Source of the DNA: Oscillibacter sp.
GTDB taxonomy: Bacteria; Bacillota; Clostridia; Oscillospirales; Oscillospiraceae
DNA length: 13,079 nucleotides
Assembly (NCBI GenBank): GCA_009773995.1
Contig: VSMY01000077.1
Span: 1 to 13,079, forward strand
Direction: 5' to 3'
The notes below the pieces were generated by a model. The model did not search any database. It was not told the origin of the DNA and saw only the letters and a list, made by a program, of their open reading frames with translations. Position 1 is the first letter of the stretch, and every line of letters starts with the position of its first letter. Shown one piece after another: positions 1 through 6,801 of the stretch. The position numbers were made by a program, and so were the translations under genes.

Positions 1-1192
1 CCAGGATGGTGTCGTTGTCGTGGGTGCCGGTGTAGGCCACGCAGTGGGGGGAGTAGCAGTGGGGGAGGTAGCCCCCGCCGGTGTCCCGGCTGTCGAAGGC
101 GAACTCCAGCACCTTCATGCCGGGATAACCCGTCTCCTCCAGCAGCCTTCGGACGGAGGGGGTAAGGAAGCCCAGGTCCTCGGCAATGATGTTCCGGGGG
201 CCCAGGGCCGCCTCCACGGCCCGGAAGAAGCCGATGCCGGGGCCGGGCCGCCAATGGCCGTTCCGGGCGGTATCGTCCCCGGCGGGGATGGCGTAGTACT
301 CGTCAAAGCCCCGGAAGTGGTCGATGCGCAGGACGTCGAAGAGCCGGAACTGGGCGGCGATGCGCCGGATCCACCAGCGGTAGCCGTCGGCCCGCATAGC
401 GTCCCAATCAAAAAGGGGATTGCCCCACAGCTGGCCGTCGGCGGAAAAGCCGTCCGGCGGGCAGCCCGCCACCTCCGTGGGCCGTCCCTCTTCGTCCAGC
501 TGGAACTGCTCCGGGCTGGCCCAGACGTCGGCGCTGTCAATGGAGACGTAAATGGGCAGGTCCCCGATGATGGAGATTCCCCGGCCGTTGGCGTACTCCT
601 TCAAGCTCCGCCACTGGCTGAAAAAGAGAAGCTGGACCCGCTTCCAGAACGCAATCTCCCCGGAGAGCCGTTCCCGGGCCTCCGCCAGGGCCTCCGGCCT
701 CCGCAGGCGTTCCCCCTCGGGCCACTCCAGCCAGGGGCGGCCCTGGTGGGACTGCTTTAAGGCCATGAAGAGGGCGTAGTCCTCCAGCCAGTCCGACAGG
801 TCCCCGCACTCCCGGGAGAGCCGGGATAAGTCCTCCTCTGTCAGCCGGGAACAGGCCGGACGCAGGACGGAAAAGCGGTTTTCATAAAGGGCCAGGTAGT
901 TCACGGCCCTAGGGTCGCCTCCCCAATCCAGGCCCCGGTACTCCTCCGGCTTCAAGAGCCCCTGTTCCGCCAGCAGGTCCAGGTCGATGAAATAGGGATT
1001 TCCCGCGAAGGAGGAAAAGGACTGATAGGGAGAGTCCCCGTAGCTGGTGGGCCCCACCGGCAGAATCTGCCAGCAGGACTGTCCGCCCCGGACCAGGAAA
1101 TCCACAAACTCCCTGGCGGCGGCTCCCAGGGTCCCAATCCCGCAGGGGGAGGGGAGGGAGGAAATGGGCATCAGGATACCGGCTCTTCTCAA
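1..1192 (-). CDS. malQ: 4-alpha-glucanotransferase (amylomaltase, GH77), 3' end cut by the window
   Basis: Transfers alpha-1,4-glucan segments between malto-oligosaccharides and releases glucose, so that imported maltodextrins can be degraded in the cytoplasm. The 397 visible codons read as MalQ from the N-terminal MPISSLPSPCGIGTLG stretch onward. The three GH77 catalytic acids are present: D291 in RIDHFRGF, E338 in IAEDLG and D392 in GTHDND. This spacing is very close to that of Thermus amylomaltase. About 100 C-terminal residues lie beyond base 1. I chose a TTG start at 1190-1192 because it gives the family N-terminus (LRRAGILMPISSLPSP) and has an AGGGGA ribosome binding site 7 bases upstream; the ATG at 1170 would begin inside the conserved stretch. 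It follows the LacI-family gene by 37 bases with no terminator, so it is the last visible gene of the sugar operon. The identification is firm; the exact start is less so. Confidence 0.94.
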   Translation of the reverse strand, partial: MRRAGILMPISSLPSPCGIGTLGAAAREFVDFLVRGGQSCWQILPVGPTSYGDSPYQSFSSFAGNPYFIDLDLLAEQGLLKPEEYRGLDWGGDPRAVNYLALYENRFSVLRPACSRLTEEDLSRLSRECGDLSDWLEDYALFMALKQSHQGRPWLEWPEGERLRRPEALAEARERLSGEIAFWKRVQLLFFSQWRSLKEYANGRGISIIGDLPIYVSIDSADVWASPEQFQLDEEGRPTEVAGCPPDGFSADGQLWGNPLFDWDAMRADGYRWWIRRIAAQFRLFDVLRIDHFRGFDEYYAIPAGDDTARNGHWRPGPGIGFFRAVEAALGPRNIIAEDLGFLTPSVRRLLEETGYPGMKVLEFAFDSRDTGGGYLPHCYSPHCVAYTGTHDNDTIL

Positions 1193-1229
1193 GTTGGCAT
1201 CCCCTTTCTTGGTAGAGTCAAAAGGGCGG

Positions 1230-2243
1230 CTACGCCTCCAGCCTGGCGACGCTCTCGCCGGGAATGAGCTGGAAGGGCACCACCTCATGGACGGGAGCCT
1301 GGCCCCTGCGCTCGATGCTGCGCAGCAGCACGTCCACCCCCCGCTCCGCCAGGCGCTGGGTGTCCTGGCGGACGGTGGTGAGCCGGGGGACGGAAAAGCT
1401 GGCCATGGGGATGCCGTCGTAGCCCACTACGGAGATGTCCTCCGGCACCCGCCTGCCCCGGTCCCGCAGGGCCCGGACGGCCCCGATGGCCATGACGTCG
1501 CTCATGGCGAAAATGGCCGTCAGGTCCGGGCGGCGGTCCAGCAGCCGCTCCGTGGCGGCGTAGGCGTCCGCCATGGAGTAGCGGCAGGGCTCGCACTGGC
1601 GCTCCGGGTCGAAGGGAAGGCCCAGGCGGGCAAAGGCCCGGCGGCAGCCCTCTAACCGGCGGTAGCTGATCTGGGAGCAGGACCAGTTGCCCCCCAGGAG
1701 GCAGATGCGGCGGTGGCCCTGTCCCGCCAGGAACTCGATGACCTGGGCGGCGGCCTCGCCGTCGTCGGTGGTCAGGGAGGAGAGATTGTCGAAGTGGAGG
1801 TCCTTGGCGGTGTTGGTCAGCAGAACGCAGGGGACGGCGATGGGCTGGAACCGGGCCCGGAAGAGCTCCAGGTCCCCGCCCAGGAAGAGGATGCCCAAGG
1901 GCTTGCGCTCCCGGCAGAGCTGGAGGGCGTAGCCCACCTCGTCGGCGTCCTCGTCCAAGTAGTAGACCACGGCGTCCCGCCCGCTGTCCCGGAGGAGGGC
2001 CTGAACCCGCTCCACCAGGTCGGCAAAGAGCATGTTTTGGGTGCCCTTCACCAGGATGGTGATGCCGGTCCCGGCCTGCTGTTTCAGGTGCTTGGCGTTG
2101 TTGTTGGGCTGGAAGCCCTGGGCCTCCACCACCGCCAGGACCTTCCGCCGGGTCTCGTCGCTGACGTCGGGGTGGTCGTTGAGCACCCGGGACACGGTGG
2201 CCACGCCGCACCCGGACAGCCGGGCGATGTCCTTGATGGTCAT
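1230..2243 (-). CDS. LacI-family transcriptional regulator of the glucan operon
   Basis: A 337-residue DNA-binding repressor, probably controlling the operon it lies in. The N-terminal LacI helix-turn-helix spans residues 2-25 (TIKDIARLSGCGVATVSRVL), followed by the hinge helix at 46-53 (PNNNAKHL), whose Leu53 corresponds to the minor-groove leucine of the family. A periplasmic-binding-protein-like sugar-sensing domain follows, with the typical late motifs AIFAMSDVMAIGAVRAL and DISVVGYDG and the LTTVRQD segment. The ATG start has AAGGAGG 8 bases upstream. It sits between a permease gene and malQ, which suggests a MalR-like sensor of maltose or maltodextrin. The CG-centred palindrome at 5530-5557 is its most likely operator, which would make it self-regulating. 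The ligand is inferred from context only. Confidence 0.93.
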   Translation of the reverse strand: MTIKDIARLSGCGVATVSRVLNDHPDVSDETRRKVLAVVEAQGFQPNNNAKHLKQQAGTGITILVKGTQNMLFADLVERVQALLRDSGRDAVVYYLDEDADEVGYALQLCRERKPLGILFLGGDLELFRARFQPIAVPCVLLTNTAKDLHFDNLSSLTTDDGEAAAQVIEFLAGQGHRRICLLGGNWSCSQISYRRLEGCRRAFARLGLPFDPERQCEPCRYSMADAYAATERLLDRRPDLTAIFAMSDVMAIGAVRALRDRGRRVPEDISVVGYDGIPMASFSVPRLTTVRQDTQRLAERGVDVLLRSIERRGQAPVHEVVPFQLIPGESVARLEA

Positions 2244-2273
2244 TCCGCGTCCCTCCTTGCGTGATTTTTCATA

Positions 2274-2296
2274 AGGGGGGACGGCGGGTCCCCCCT
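2274..2296 (-). other. Hairpin between permease and regulator genes
   Basis: Arms AGGGGGGAC and GTCCCCCCT form a perfect 9-bp stem with a 5-base loop in the 61-base gap between the permease stop and the LacI-family start. On the minus transcript it is followed by TTATG rather than a U-run, so it is not a good intrinsic terminator. It may stabilise or process the mRNA, or lower read-through into the regulator and malQ. The structure is seen; the role is inferred. Confidence 0.5.
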
Positions 2297-2304
2297 GTCG
2301 TATT

Positions 2305-3141
2305 TTAGCCTTTTACGGCTCCCGCCGCAACCCCCTTGATAATGTATTTCTGGCAGCTCAGGTAGAACACCACAATGGGGATGATGGCCATGACCAGGGA
2401 AGCCATGATGGCGCCCATGTCCACCCGGCCGTAGGACCCCTGCATCCGCTGGATGGTGATGGGGATGGTGCTGAACTTGTTCAGATCCAGGGTCAGGTAG
2501 GGGAGCAGGAAGTCGTTCCAAATCCACATGGTCTCCAGAATGCCCACGGAGATGTAGGTGGGCTTCATGATGGGAAGCACCACGGAGAAGAAGGTCCGCA
2601 GGGGGGAGCAGCCGTCGATCATGGCGGCTTCTTCAATCTCGATGGGGATGGACTTGACGAAGCCGCAGAACATGAACACCGCCAGCCCCGCGCCGAAGCC
2701 CAGGTAGATAATGACCAGCCCCCAGGGGGTGCCCAGCCGCAGCCGGTCCGTCACCAGGGAGAGGGTGAACATCACCATCTGGAAGGGGACCACCATGGAA
2801 AAGACGCACAGGAGGTACAAAAGCTTCGTGGCGGTGCTCTTCACCCGGGTGATGTACCAGGCGAACATGGAGGTGCAGAGCAGGATGACCACCACGGACC
2901 CCACGGTCATCACCACGGTCCAGAGGACGGACTCCAGGAAGTTGTACTTCTCCATGGCATTTGCGAAGTTTTCCAGGGCCACCCAGGTCTTCTCCGAGGG
3001 GAGCTTGAAGGGCTCCAGGTTGATAAAGGCCTTTTTCTTGAAGGAGTTGATGAGGACGATAAAGAGCGGGGCCACGTAGAAAATGGAAATCACGGTAAAC
3101 AGGATGGTGGCGAACCAGCCGCCTCTCGCTTTGCGTTTCAT
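2305..3141 (-). CDS. ABC sugar importer permease, MalG type (CUT1)
   Basis: Inner-membrane subunit of a carbohydrate ABC importer, 278 residues, the usual length of the MalG/LacG/MsmG class. Hydrophobic segments suggest six membrane helices, beginning near residues 10-32. The cytoplasmic EAA loop that docks the ATPase is at about 170-190 (EEAAMIDGCSPLRTFFSVVLP, with the conserved D and G at 176-177). The start codon overlaps the stop of the preceding permease gene (TAATG, one shared base), and AAGGAGGT lies 9 bases upstream, so the two permeases are probably translated in a coupled way as a heterodimer. A malto-oligosaccharide substrate is inferred from the adjacent malQ and LacI-family genes; other glucosides are possible. 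Confidence 0.93.
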   Translation of the reverse strand: MKRKARGGWFATILFTVISIFYVAPLFIVLINSFKKKAFINLEPFKLPSEKTWVALENFANAMEKYNFLESVLWTVVMTVGSVVVILLCTSMFAWYITRVKSTATKLLYLLCVFSMVVPFQMVMFTLSLVTDRLRLGTPWGLVIIYLGFGAGLAVFMFCGFVKSIPIEIEEAAMIDGCSPLRTFFSVVLPIMKPTYISVGILETMWIWNDFLLPYLTLDLNKFSTIPITIQRMQGSYGRVDMGAIMASLVMAIIPIVVFYLSCQKYIIKGVAAGAVKG

Positions 3142-3983
3142 TACTGCTGCACCTCCTTGGAGCGGGTCATTTTCAGCTGGATGAGGCCCAGGGCCACCAC
3201 CAGGACGAAGAACACGACGGCCTTGGCCTGGCCCACGCCCTGGTAGCCCACCCGGCCGTAGAATGTGTTGAAGATGTTCAGCGCCAGCATCTCCGTCTGC
3301 TTCATGGGCTCGCCGGCGGTGAGGGACAGGTTCTGGTCGAAGAGCTTAAAGCCGTTGGTCAGGGTCAGGAAGGTGCAGATGGTGATGGAGGGCATCATGT
3401 TGGGGATGGTGACGTTCCACAGCCGCTGCCAGCCGTTGGCCCCGTCGATTTCCGCCGCCTCGTTCAGGTCGCCGGGGATGGACTGGAGGCCCGCGATGTA
3501 AATAATCATCATATAGCCGATCTGCTGCCAGCAGATCAGGACGACCAGGCCCCAGAAGCCGTACTTGGCGGAGATCTTCAGCGCCAGGTCGTACCGGGAG
3601 AGGATGCCGTTAAAGATGAGCTGCCACACGTAGCCCAGGACAATGCCGCCGATAAGGTTCGGCATGAAGAAGACGGTGCGGAAAATGTTCGTGCCCCGGA
3701 TCTCCCGGGTCAGCACCAGGGCCACAGCGAAGGCGATGACGTTGATAAGGATCAGCGTGGTCACGGTAAACAGGGCGGTGAAGAGGAAGGCGTGGGCAAA
3801 CTCCCCGTCCTGGAAGGCCCGGACGTAGTTCTGTATGCCGTTGAACTTCGCGTCGGTGACGGTGCGGAAATCGCAGAAGGACAGGTAGATGCCCATGAGG
3901 AAGGGCACGATGAAGCCGATGAGGAAAGCCAGGAACGTGGGCCCCAGGAAGACGGGGAAATAGCGCTTGATGGATTTTTCCAT
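3141..3983 (-). CDS. ABC sugar importer permease, MalF type (CUT1)
   Basis: First permease of the importer heterodimer, 280 residues. It is compact and lacks the large extra periplasmic loop of enteric MalF, as is usual in Firmicutes. Helix 1 is at about residues 10-36 and several further membrane segments follow. The ATPase-docking EAA motif is at about 175-195 (EAAEIDGANGWQRLWNVTIP). A GGAGG ribosome binding site lies about 12 bases before the ATG, a somewhat long spacing; an in-frame TGA just upstream rules out a longer N-terminus. It is separated from the binding-protein gene by 163 bases holding two hairpins, which suggests lower expression of the membrane subunits than of the lipoprotein. 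The following permease gene overlaps by one base. Confidence 0.93.
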   Translation of the reverse strand: MEKSIKRYFPVFLGPTFLAFLIGFIVPFLMGIYLSFCDFRTVTDAKFNGIQNYVRAFQDGEFAHAFLFTALFTVTTLILINVIAFAVALVLTREIRGTNIFRTVFFMPNLIGGIVLGYVWQLIFNGILSRYDLALKISAKYGFWGLVVLICWQQIGYMMIIYIAGLQSIPGDLNEAAEIDGANGWQRLWNVTIPNMMPSITICTFLTLTNGFKLFDQNLSLTAGEPMKQTEMLALNIFNTFYGRVGYQGVGQAKAVVFFVLVVALGLIQLKMTRSKEVQQ

Positions 3984-4030
3984 GGCTGGCGGAAGCCTCC
4001 TTCACAAGTTGATGGTGGTCCTGCGGGACG

Positions 4031-4087
4031 TTGGACCGGCGGGACATGGGCCGTGCGGACGGCACGGCGCGCCTCCCGCCGGTCCAA
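4031..4087. repeat. Nested inverted repeat between binding-protein and permease genes
   Basis: A perfect 14-bp outer pair, TTGGACCGGCGGGA (4031-4044) and TCCCGCCGGTCCAA (4074-4087), encloses an inner 7-bp pair, GCCGTGC (4050-4056) and GCACGGC (4062-4068), with a 5-base loop. The two stems are separated by a 5 x 5 internal loop. The whole can fold as one long interrupted hairpin in the operon mRNA. It lies just after the terminator-like hairpin and before the permease genes. It could be an mRNA stability element or a dispersed palindromic repeat like REP elements; a single window cannot tell these apart. Confidence 0.75.
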
Positions 4088-4096
4088 GGCGGGGAG

Positions 4097-4133
4097 AAAA
4101 AACCGGGGCGGGCGGTCTCCCGTCCGCCCCGGT
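4097..4133 (-). terminator. Intrinsic terminator or attenuator after the binding-protein gene
   Basis: Read on the minus strand, ACCGGGGCGG (4124-4133) pairs with CCGCCCCGGT (4102-4111) and is followed by a run of T bases (4097-4102, partly shared with the stem end). It begins 13 bases after the lipoprotein stop codon. Because the permease genes have no obvious promoter of their own after it, it probably acts as a leaky terminator that sets the ratio of lipoprotein to permease. That role is inferred. Confidence 0.8.
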
Positions 4134-4146
4134 ATGGCGCTGCTTC

Positions 4147-5490
4147 TTACTTGGATTTCTCAGCGGCCCAGTTGTCCACGAAGGCGGCCCGCACGGTCTC
4201 CCAGTTGGCGTCGGTCTGGTCGGCGGCGTAGGCGGTCAGGGCGGAGCCCAGGACGTTCTTCCACTCCTCGGAGGGCATGGTGGGGAAGCACCACTTGATG
4301 CTGGTGGTTCCGTTTGCCACATATTCATTGGCGATGTTCACCAGCAGGTTGCTGGATTCCAGGTTGCCCTTGAAGGGGATGACGAAGCCCATGTGGTCGC
4401 CGGAGCACAGGTACTCCAGGCCGGTCTCGGAGGTGACGCACCAGTACATGAAGTCCAGGGTGGCCTGGATGTCCTCGGGTTTGGCGTTTTTGTTTACGCA
4501 CCAGTAGTTTTCCGTGCCGGTGCACAGGCCCTGCTTGGCCTCGTCGCCCACGCCGATGTAGATGGGCAGCATGCCGAGGTTCTCCTCTCCCACGTCGGCC
4601 ACGTCGCCGAAGGCCCAGGTGCCGTTCTGATAGAACACGGCCTGCTCGGTGACAAACTCCGCCACGGAGTCGTCGCCGGTCTTAGCGGAGAGCAGCGTGG
4701 GGGCGCAGGTGCAGTTGTTGATATACAGGTCCCACATGGCCCGGTAGTTGTCCAGGTAGGTTCCCTTGATGGCGTCGGTGTCTCCGATGCCGTCGGCCTC
4801 GTACTCGAAGTAGATGGGCAGGTTCGCCAGGTGGGTCTTGAAGCGCCAGTCGGAGGAGCCGTCCATGCCGGCGGAGGTGAAGGCGGAGAAGCCCAGTTCG
4901 TCCTTCCGGGCGGTGATGTCCTCGGCCACCTTCTTCAAATCGGCGAAGGACTTGATGTCGTCCGCGGTGTAGCCCGCCTGCTCCAGCAGGGCCTTGTTGT
5001 AAATCAGGCCGTAGGTCTCAATGACATAGGCGATGCCGGACATGGAATCGCCGTCCATCAGGGCGAAGTCCTGGCTGGAGAGCTCCCCGGCCAGGGCGGA
5101 GCCGCTGAGGTCATAGCAGTAGTCCTTCCAGTTGGCCAGGCCCACGGGGCCGTTGACCTGGAAGAGGGTGGGGGCGTCGGTCTTGGCCATCTCGCTCATG
5201 AGCTGGGTCTCATACTGGCCGGAGGCGGCGGTCTGGACCTTCACTTCCACGCCGGTTTCCTGGGTGTAGAGCTTGGCCAGCTCCTGCCAGTCGGGGTCCT
5301 GCTCGGGCTTGAAGTTCAGGTAGTACACGGTGCCGGAGGCGCCGGAATCGCCGCCGGAGGGCTGGGAGTCTCCCGCGGGCTGGGAGCCGCCGCCGGAGGG
5401 CTGAGAATCGCCGCCGCCGCTGCCGCCGCAGGCGGCCAGGGACAGGGCCATAACCAGCGCCAGGGCCAGAGTCAAGAGTCTCTTCTTCAT
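4147..5490 (-). CDS. ABC sugar importer solute-binding lipoprotein (family 1)
   Basis: A 447-residue extracellular substrate-binding lipoprotein that would feed sugar to the two permeases encoded downstream. The signal peptide MKKRLLTLALALVMALSLAAC ends in a lipobox (LAAC, lipidated Cys21), followed by a Gly/Ser/Pro-rich linker of about 30 residues that tethers the domain to the membrane. The mature domain starts near TVYYLNFKPEQDPDWQELAKLYTQETG, typical of MalE/UgpB-like binding proteins, and length fits the family. I set the start at the ATG at 5490, because AGGAGG lies 8 bases upstream; a longer reading frame would begin upstream of this site. It is the first gene of the operon, with a clear promoter and operator upstream. 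The substrate is probably malto-oligosaccharide, from context. Confidence 0.92.
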   Translation of the reverse strand: MKKRLLTLALALVMALSLAACGGSGGGDSQPSGGGSQPAGDSQPSGGDSGASGTVYYLNFKPEQDPDWQELAKLYTQETGVEVKVQTAASGQYETQLMSEMAKTDAPTLFQVNGPVGLANWKDYCYDLSGSALAGELSSQDFALMDGDSMSGIAYVIETYGLIYNKALLEQAGYTADDIKSFADLKKVAEDITARKDELGFSAFTSAGMDGSSDWRFKTHLANLPIYFEYEADGIGDTDAIKGTYLDNYRAMWDLYINNCTCAPTLLSAKTGDDSVAEFVTEQAVFYQNGTWAFGDVADVGEENLGMLPIYIGVGDEAKQGLCTGTENYWCVNKNAKPEDIQATLDFMYWCVTSETGLEYLCSGDHMGFVIPFKGNLESSNLLVNIANEYVANGTTSIKWCFPTMPSEEWKNVLGSALTAYAADQTDANWETVRAAFVDNWAAEKSK

Positions 5491-5529
5491 TTCATGTTCC
5501 TCCTGTTTTAAATGGTGATCGCACATATT

Positions 5530-5557
5530 CTGGAAACGTTACTGGTAACGTTTCCAG
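5530..5557. promoter_or_regulatory. Double LacI-type operator
   Basis: A perfect 13-bp inverted repeat, CTGGAAACGTTAC (5530-5542) and GTAACGTTTCCAG (5545-5557), with a 2-base centre. Each arm holds its own near-palindromic CG-centred 10-mer (GAAACGTTAC, GTAACGTTTC), the form bound by LacI-family dimers, and the two centres are 12 bp apart. It lies directly after the predicted transcription start of the binding-protein promoter, where a bound repressor would block transcription. The likely binder is the LacI-family protein encoded at 1230-2243. Confidence 0.82.
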
Positions 5558-5568
5558 TCCGTGCCTCT

Positions 5569-5597
5569 ATCATAGCCCGCTTTTGCTTCGGATGCAA
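5569..5597 (-). promoter_or_regulatory. Sigma-A-type promoter of the glucan operon
   Basis: On the minus strand, TTGCAT (5592-5597) and TATGAT (5569-5574) are separated by exactly 17 bp. Predicted transcription starts near 5562, giving a leader of about 70 bases that contains the operator, followed by the AGGAGG site of the lipoprotein gene. No activator site or catabolite (cre) box was recognised nearby. Confidence 0.75.
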
Positions 5598-5652
5598 GGG
5601 AAATTTGATGCTTCCGCCAAACTTTGGAGGACTGGGTAAAAGGGGATGGGCC

Positions 5653-5665
5653 AATTTGTATAATA
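5653..5665 (+). promoter_or_regulatory. Possible -10 element upstream of arcC
   Basis: A consensus TATAAT (5659-5664) lies within AATTTGTATAATA about 130 bases before the arcC start. No convincing -35 hexamer sits 16-18 bp upstream, so an activator or another sigma factor may be needed. A near copy, AATTTGTACAATA, occurs at 5770-5782, only 12 bases before the start codon; it is too close to be the main promoter but might be a repeated binding site. The 5600-5790 stretch holds nothing else I can name. Confidence 0.4.
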
Positions 5666-5794
5666 TGTCCAGTTTTGAGAGGCATATTCCCGGAGCGGGC
5701 ATTTCATGGGACTCATAAAAACCGCGGGTCGTGGCAGACTGACCAGAGGGCGTCATGCCCGAGATTGGAAATTTGTACAATAGGAGCGAACACA

Positions 5795-6745
5795 ATGGAA
5801 AAAGCGGAGAGATTAGTCATCGCCCTGGGAGGGAACGCCCTCCAGTCCAAGGACAGCGGGTCCACCGCCGAGGCCCAGCTCAGCGTGGTGCGGGAGACTT
5901 GTGAGCACATCGCGGAGCTCAGCGTGGGGGGCTATGAGGTGGCCGTGGTCCACGGCAACGGCCCTCAGGTGGGCCGCATCCTTCTGGCCAGCGAAACGGC
6001 GAAGGAGGTGGTGCCCGCCATGCCCTTCGACGTGTGCGGGGCTATGAGCCAGGGCTATATCGGCTACCACATCCAGCAGGCCCTGCGCTATGCCCTGGCC
6101 AAGCGGAACAAGAACACCCCCGTGGTGAGCCTGGTGACCCAGATGGTGGTGGAGGCGGACGACCCGGCCTTCCGGAATCCGACAAAGCCCATCGGGCCCT
6201 TTTACAGCCGGGAGGAGGCCGAGGCCATCCAGCGGGAGAAGGGCTATGCCATGAAGGAGGACGCCGGGCGGGGATACCGCCGGGTGGTGCCCTCGCCCCT
6301 GCCCCGGCGGATTGTGGAGATCGGCCAGGTGCGGGACCTGTGGGACAACACCATCGTCATCACCTGCGGCGGCGGAGGCGTGCCGGTGGTGGAGACCGCC
6401 CAGGGCCGCCTGGAGGGCGTGGCGGCGGTCATCGACAAGGATTTCGCCGCGGAGCTGCTGGCGGAGCAGGTGGACGCCGACGTGCTGATGATCCTGACGG
6501 AGGTGGAGAAGGTGGCGATCCATTGGGGCAAGCCGGACCAGAAGGACCTCTCCCAGATGTCCCTGGCGGAGGCCTCCCGCTATGTGGAGGAGGGCCACTT
6601 CGCCCCCGGCAGCATGCTGCCCAAGGTCCAGGCGGCCATGAAGTTCGTCCGCAGCGACCCCAGCAAAAAGGCCATCATCACCTCCCTGGACAAGGCTCTG
6701 GACGCCCTGGCGGGGAAGACGGGGACCGTGGTTACCTTTGCCTGA
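5795..6745 (+). CDS. arcC: Carbamate kinase
   Basis: Cytoplasmic enzyme that makes ATP and carbamate (then ammonia and CO2) from carbamoyl phosphate and ADP, the energy-yielding last step of arginine, agmatine, creatinine or purine/allantoin fermentation. At 316 residues it has the normal family length. Motifs seen in order: VIALGGNAL at the N-terminus, VVHGNGPQVG, MSQGYIGYHIQQAL, VTQMVVEADDPAF followed by NPTKPIGPFY, GRGYRRVVPSPLPRRIVE, ITCGGGGVPVV, VIDKDFAAELLAEQVDADVLMILTEV, and GSMLPKVQAA near the end. The ATG at 5795 has AGGAG 8 bases upstream. It is monocistronic: no carbamoyltransferase or arginine deiminase gene lies beside it. Purine genes 2.5 kb away hint at, but do not show, a role in purine breakdown. 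Confidence 0.95.
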   Translation: MEKAERLVIALGGNALQSKDSGSTAEAQLSVVRETCEHIAELSVGGYEVAVVHGNGPQVGRILLASETAKEVVPAMPFDVCGAMSQGYIGYHIQQALRYALAKRNKNTPVVSLVTQMVVEADDPAFRNPTKPIGPFYSREEAEAIQREKGYAMKEDAGRGYRRVVPSPLPRRIVEIGQVRDLWDNTIVITCGGGGVPVVETAQGRLEGVAAVIDKDFAAELLAEQVDADVLMILTEVEKVAIHWGKPDQKDLSQMSLAEASRYVEEGHFAPGSMLPKVQAAMKFVRSDPSKKAIITSLDKALDALAGKTGTVVTFA

Positions 6746-6752
6746 GGCGCCG

Positions 6753-6794
6753 AAAAAAAGCGTCCTGCTCCGCTTTGGGAACAGGACGCTTTTT
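6753..6794. terminator. Bidirectional intrinsic terminator
   Basis: AAAAAGCGTCCTG (6755-6767) pairs perfectly with CAGGACGCTTTTT (6782-6794) around a 14-base loop. The stem has an A-run on one side and a T-run on the other, so it can end both arcC (plus) and the convergent Fe-S membrane protein gene (minus), whose stop codons lie 7 bases away on either side. Confidence 0.92.
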
Positions 6795-6801
6795 GAATGG
6801 G

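Noticed and set aside
3967..5511. 514-codon open frame on the plus strand
   Set aside because: It is antisense to the solute-binding lipoprotein gene and has a Gly/Val/His-rich, domain-free translation, as expected for the opposite strand of a GC-rich gene. The minus-strand frame has a signal peptide, a ribosome binding site and family motifs.
5491..5794. Catabolite-responsive (cre) element distinct from the operator
   Set aside because: The only CG-centred palindromes are the two arms of the 5530-5557 operator. They lack the TGWAANCG form of a good cre site, so I assign them to the local LacI-family regulator.
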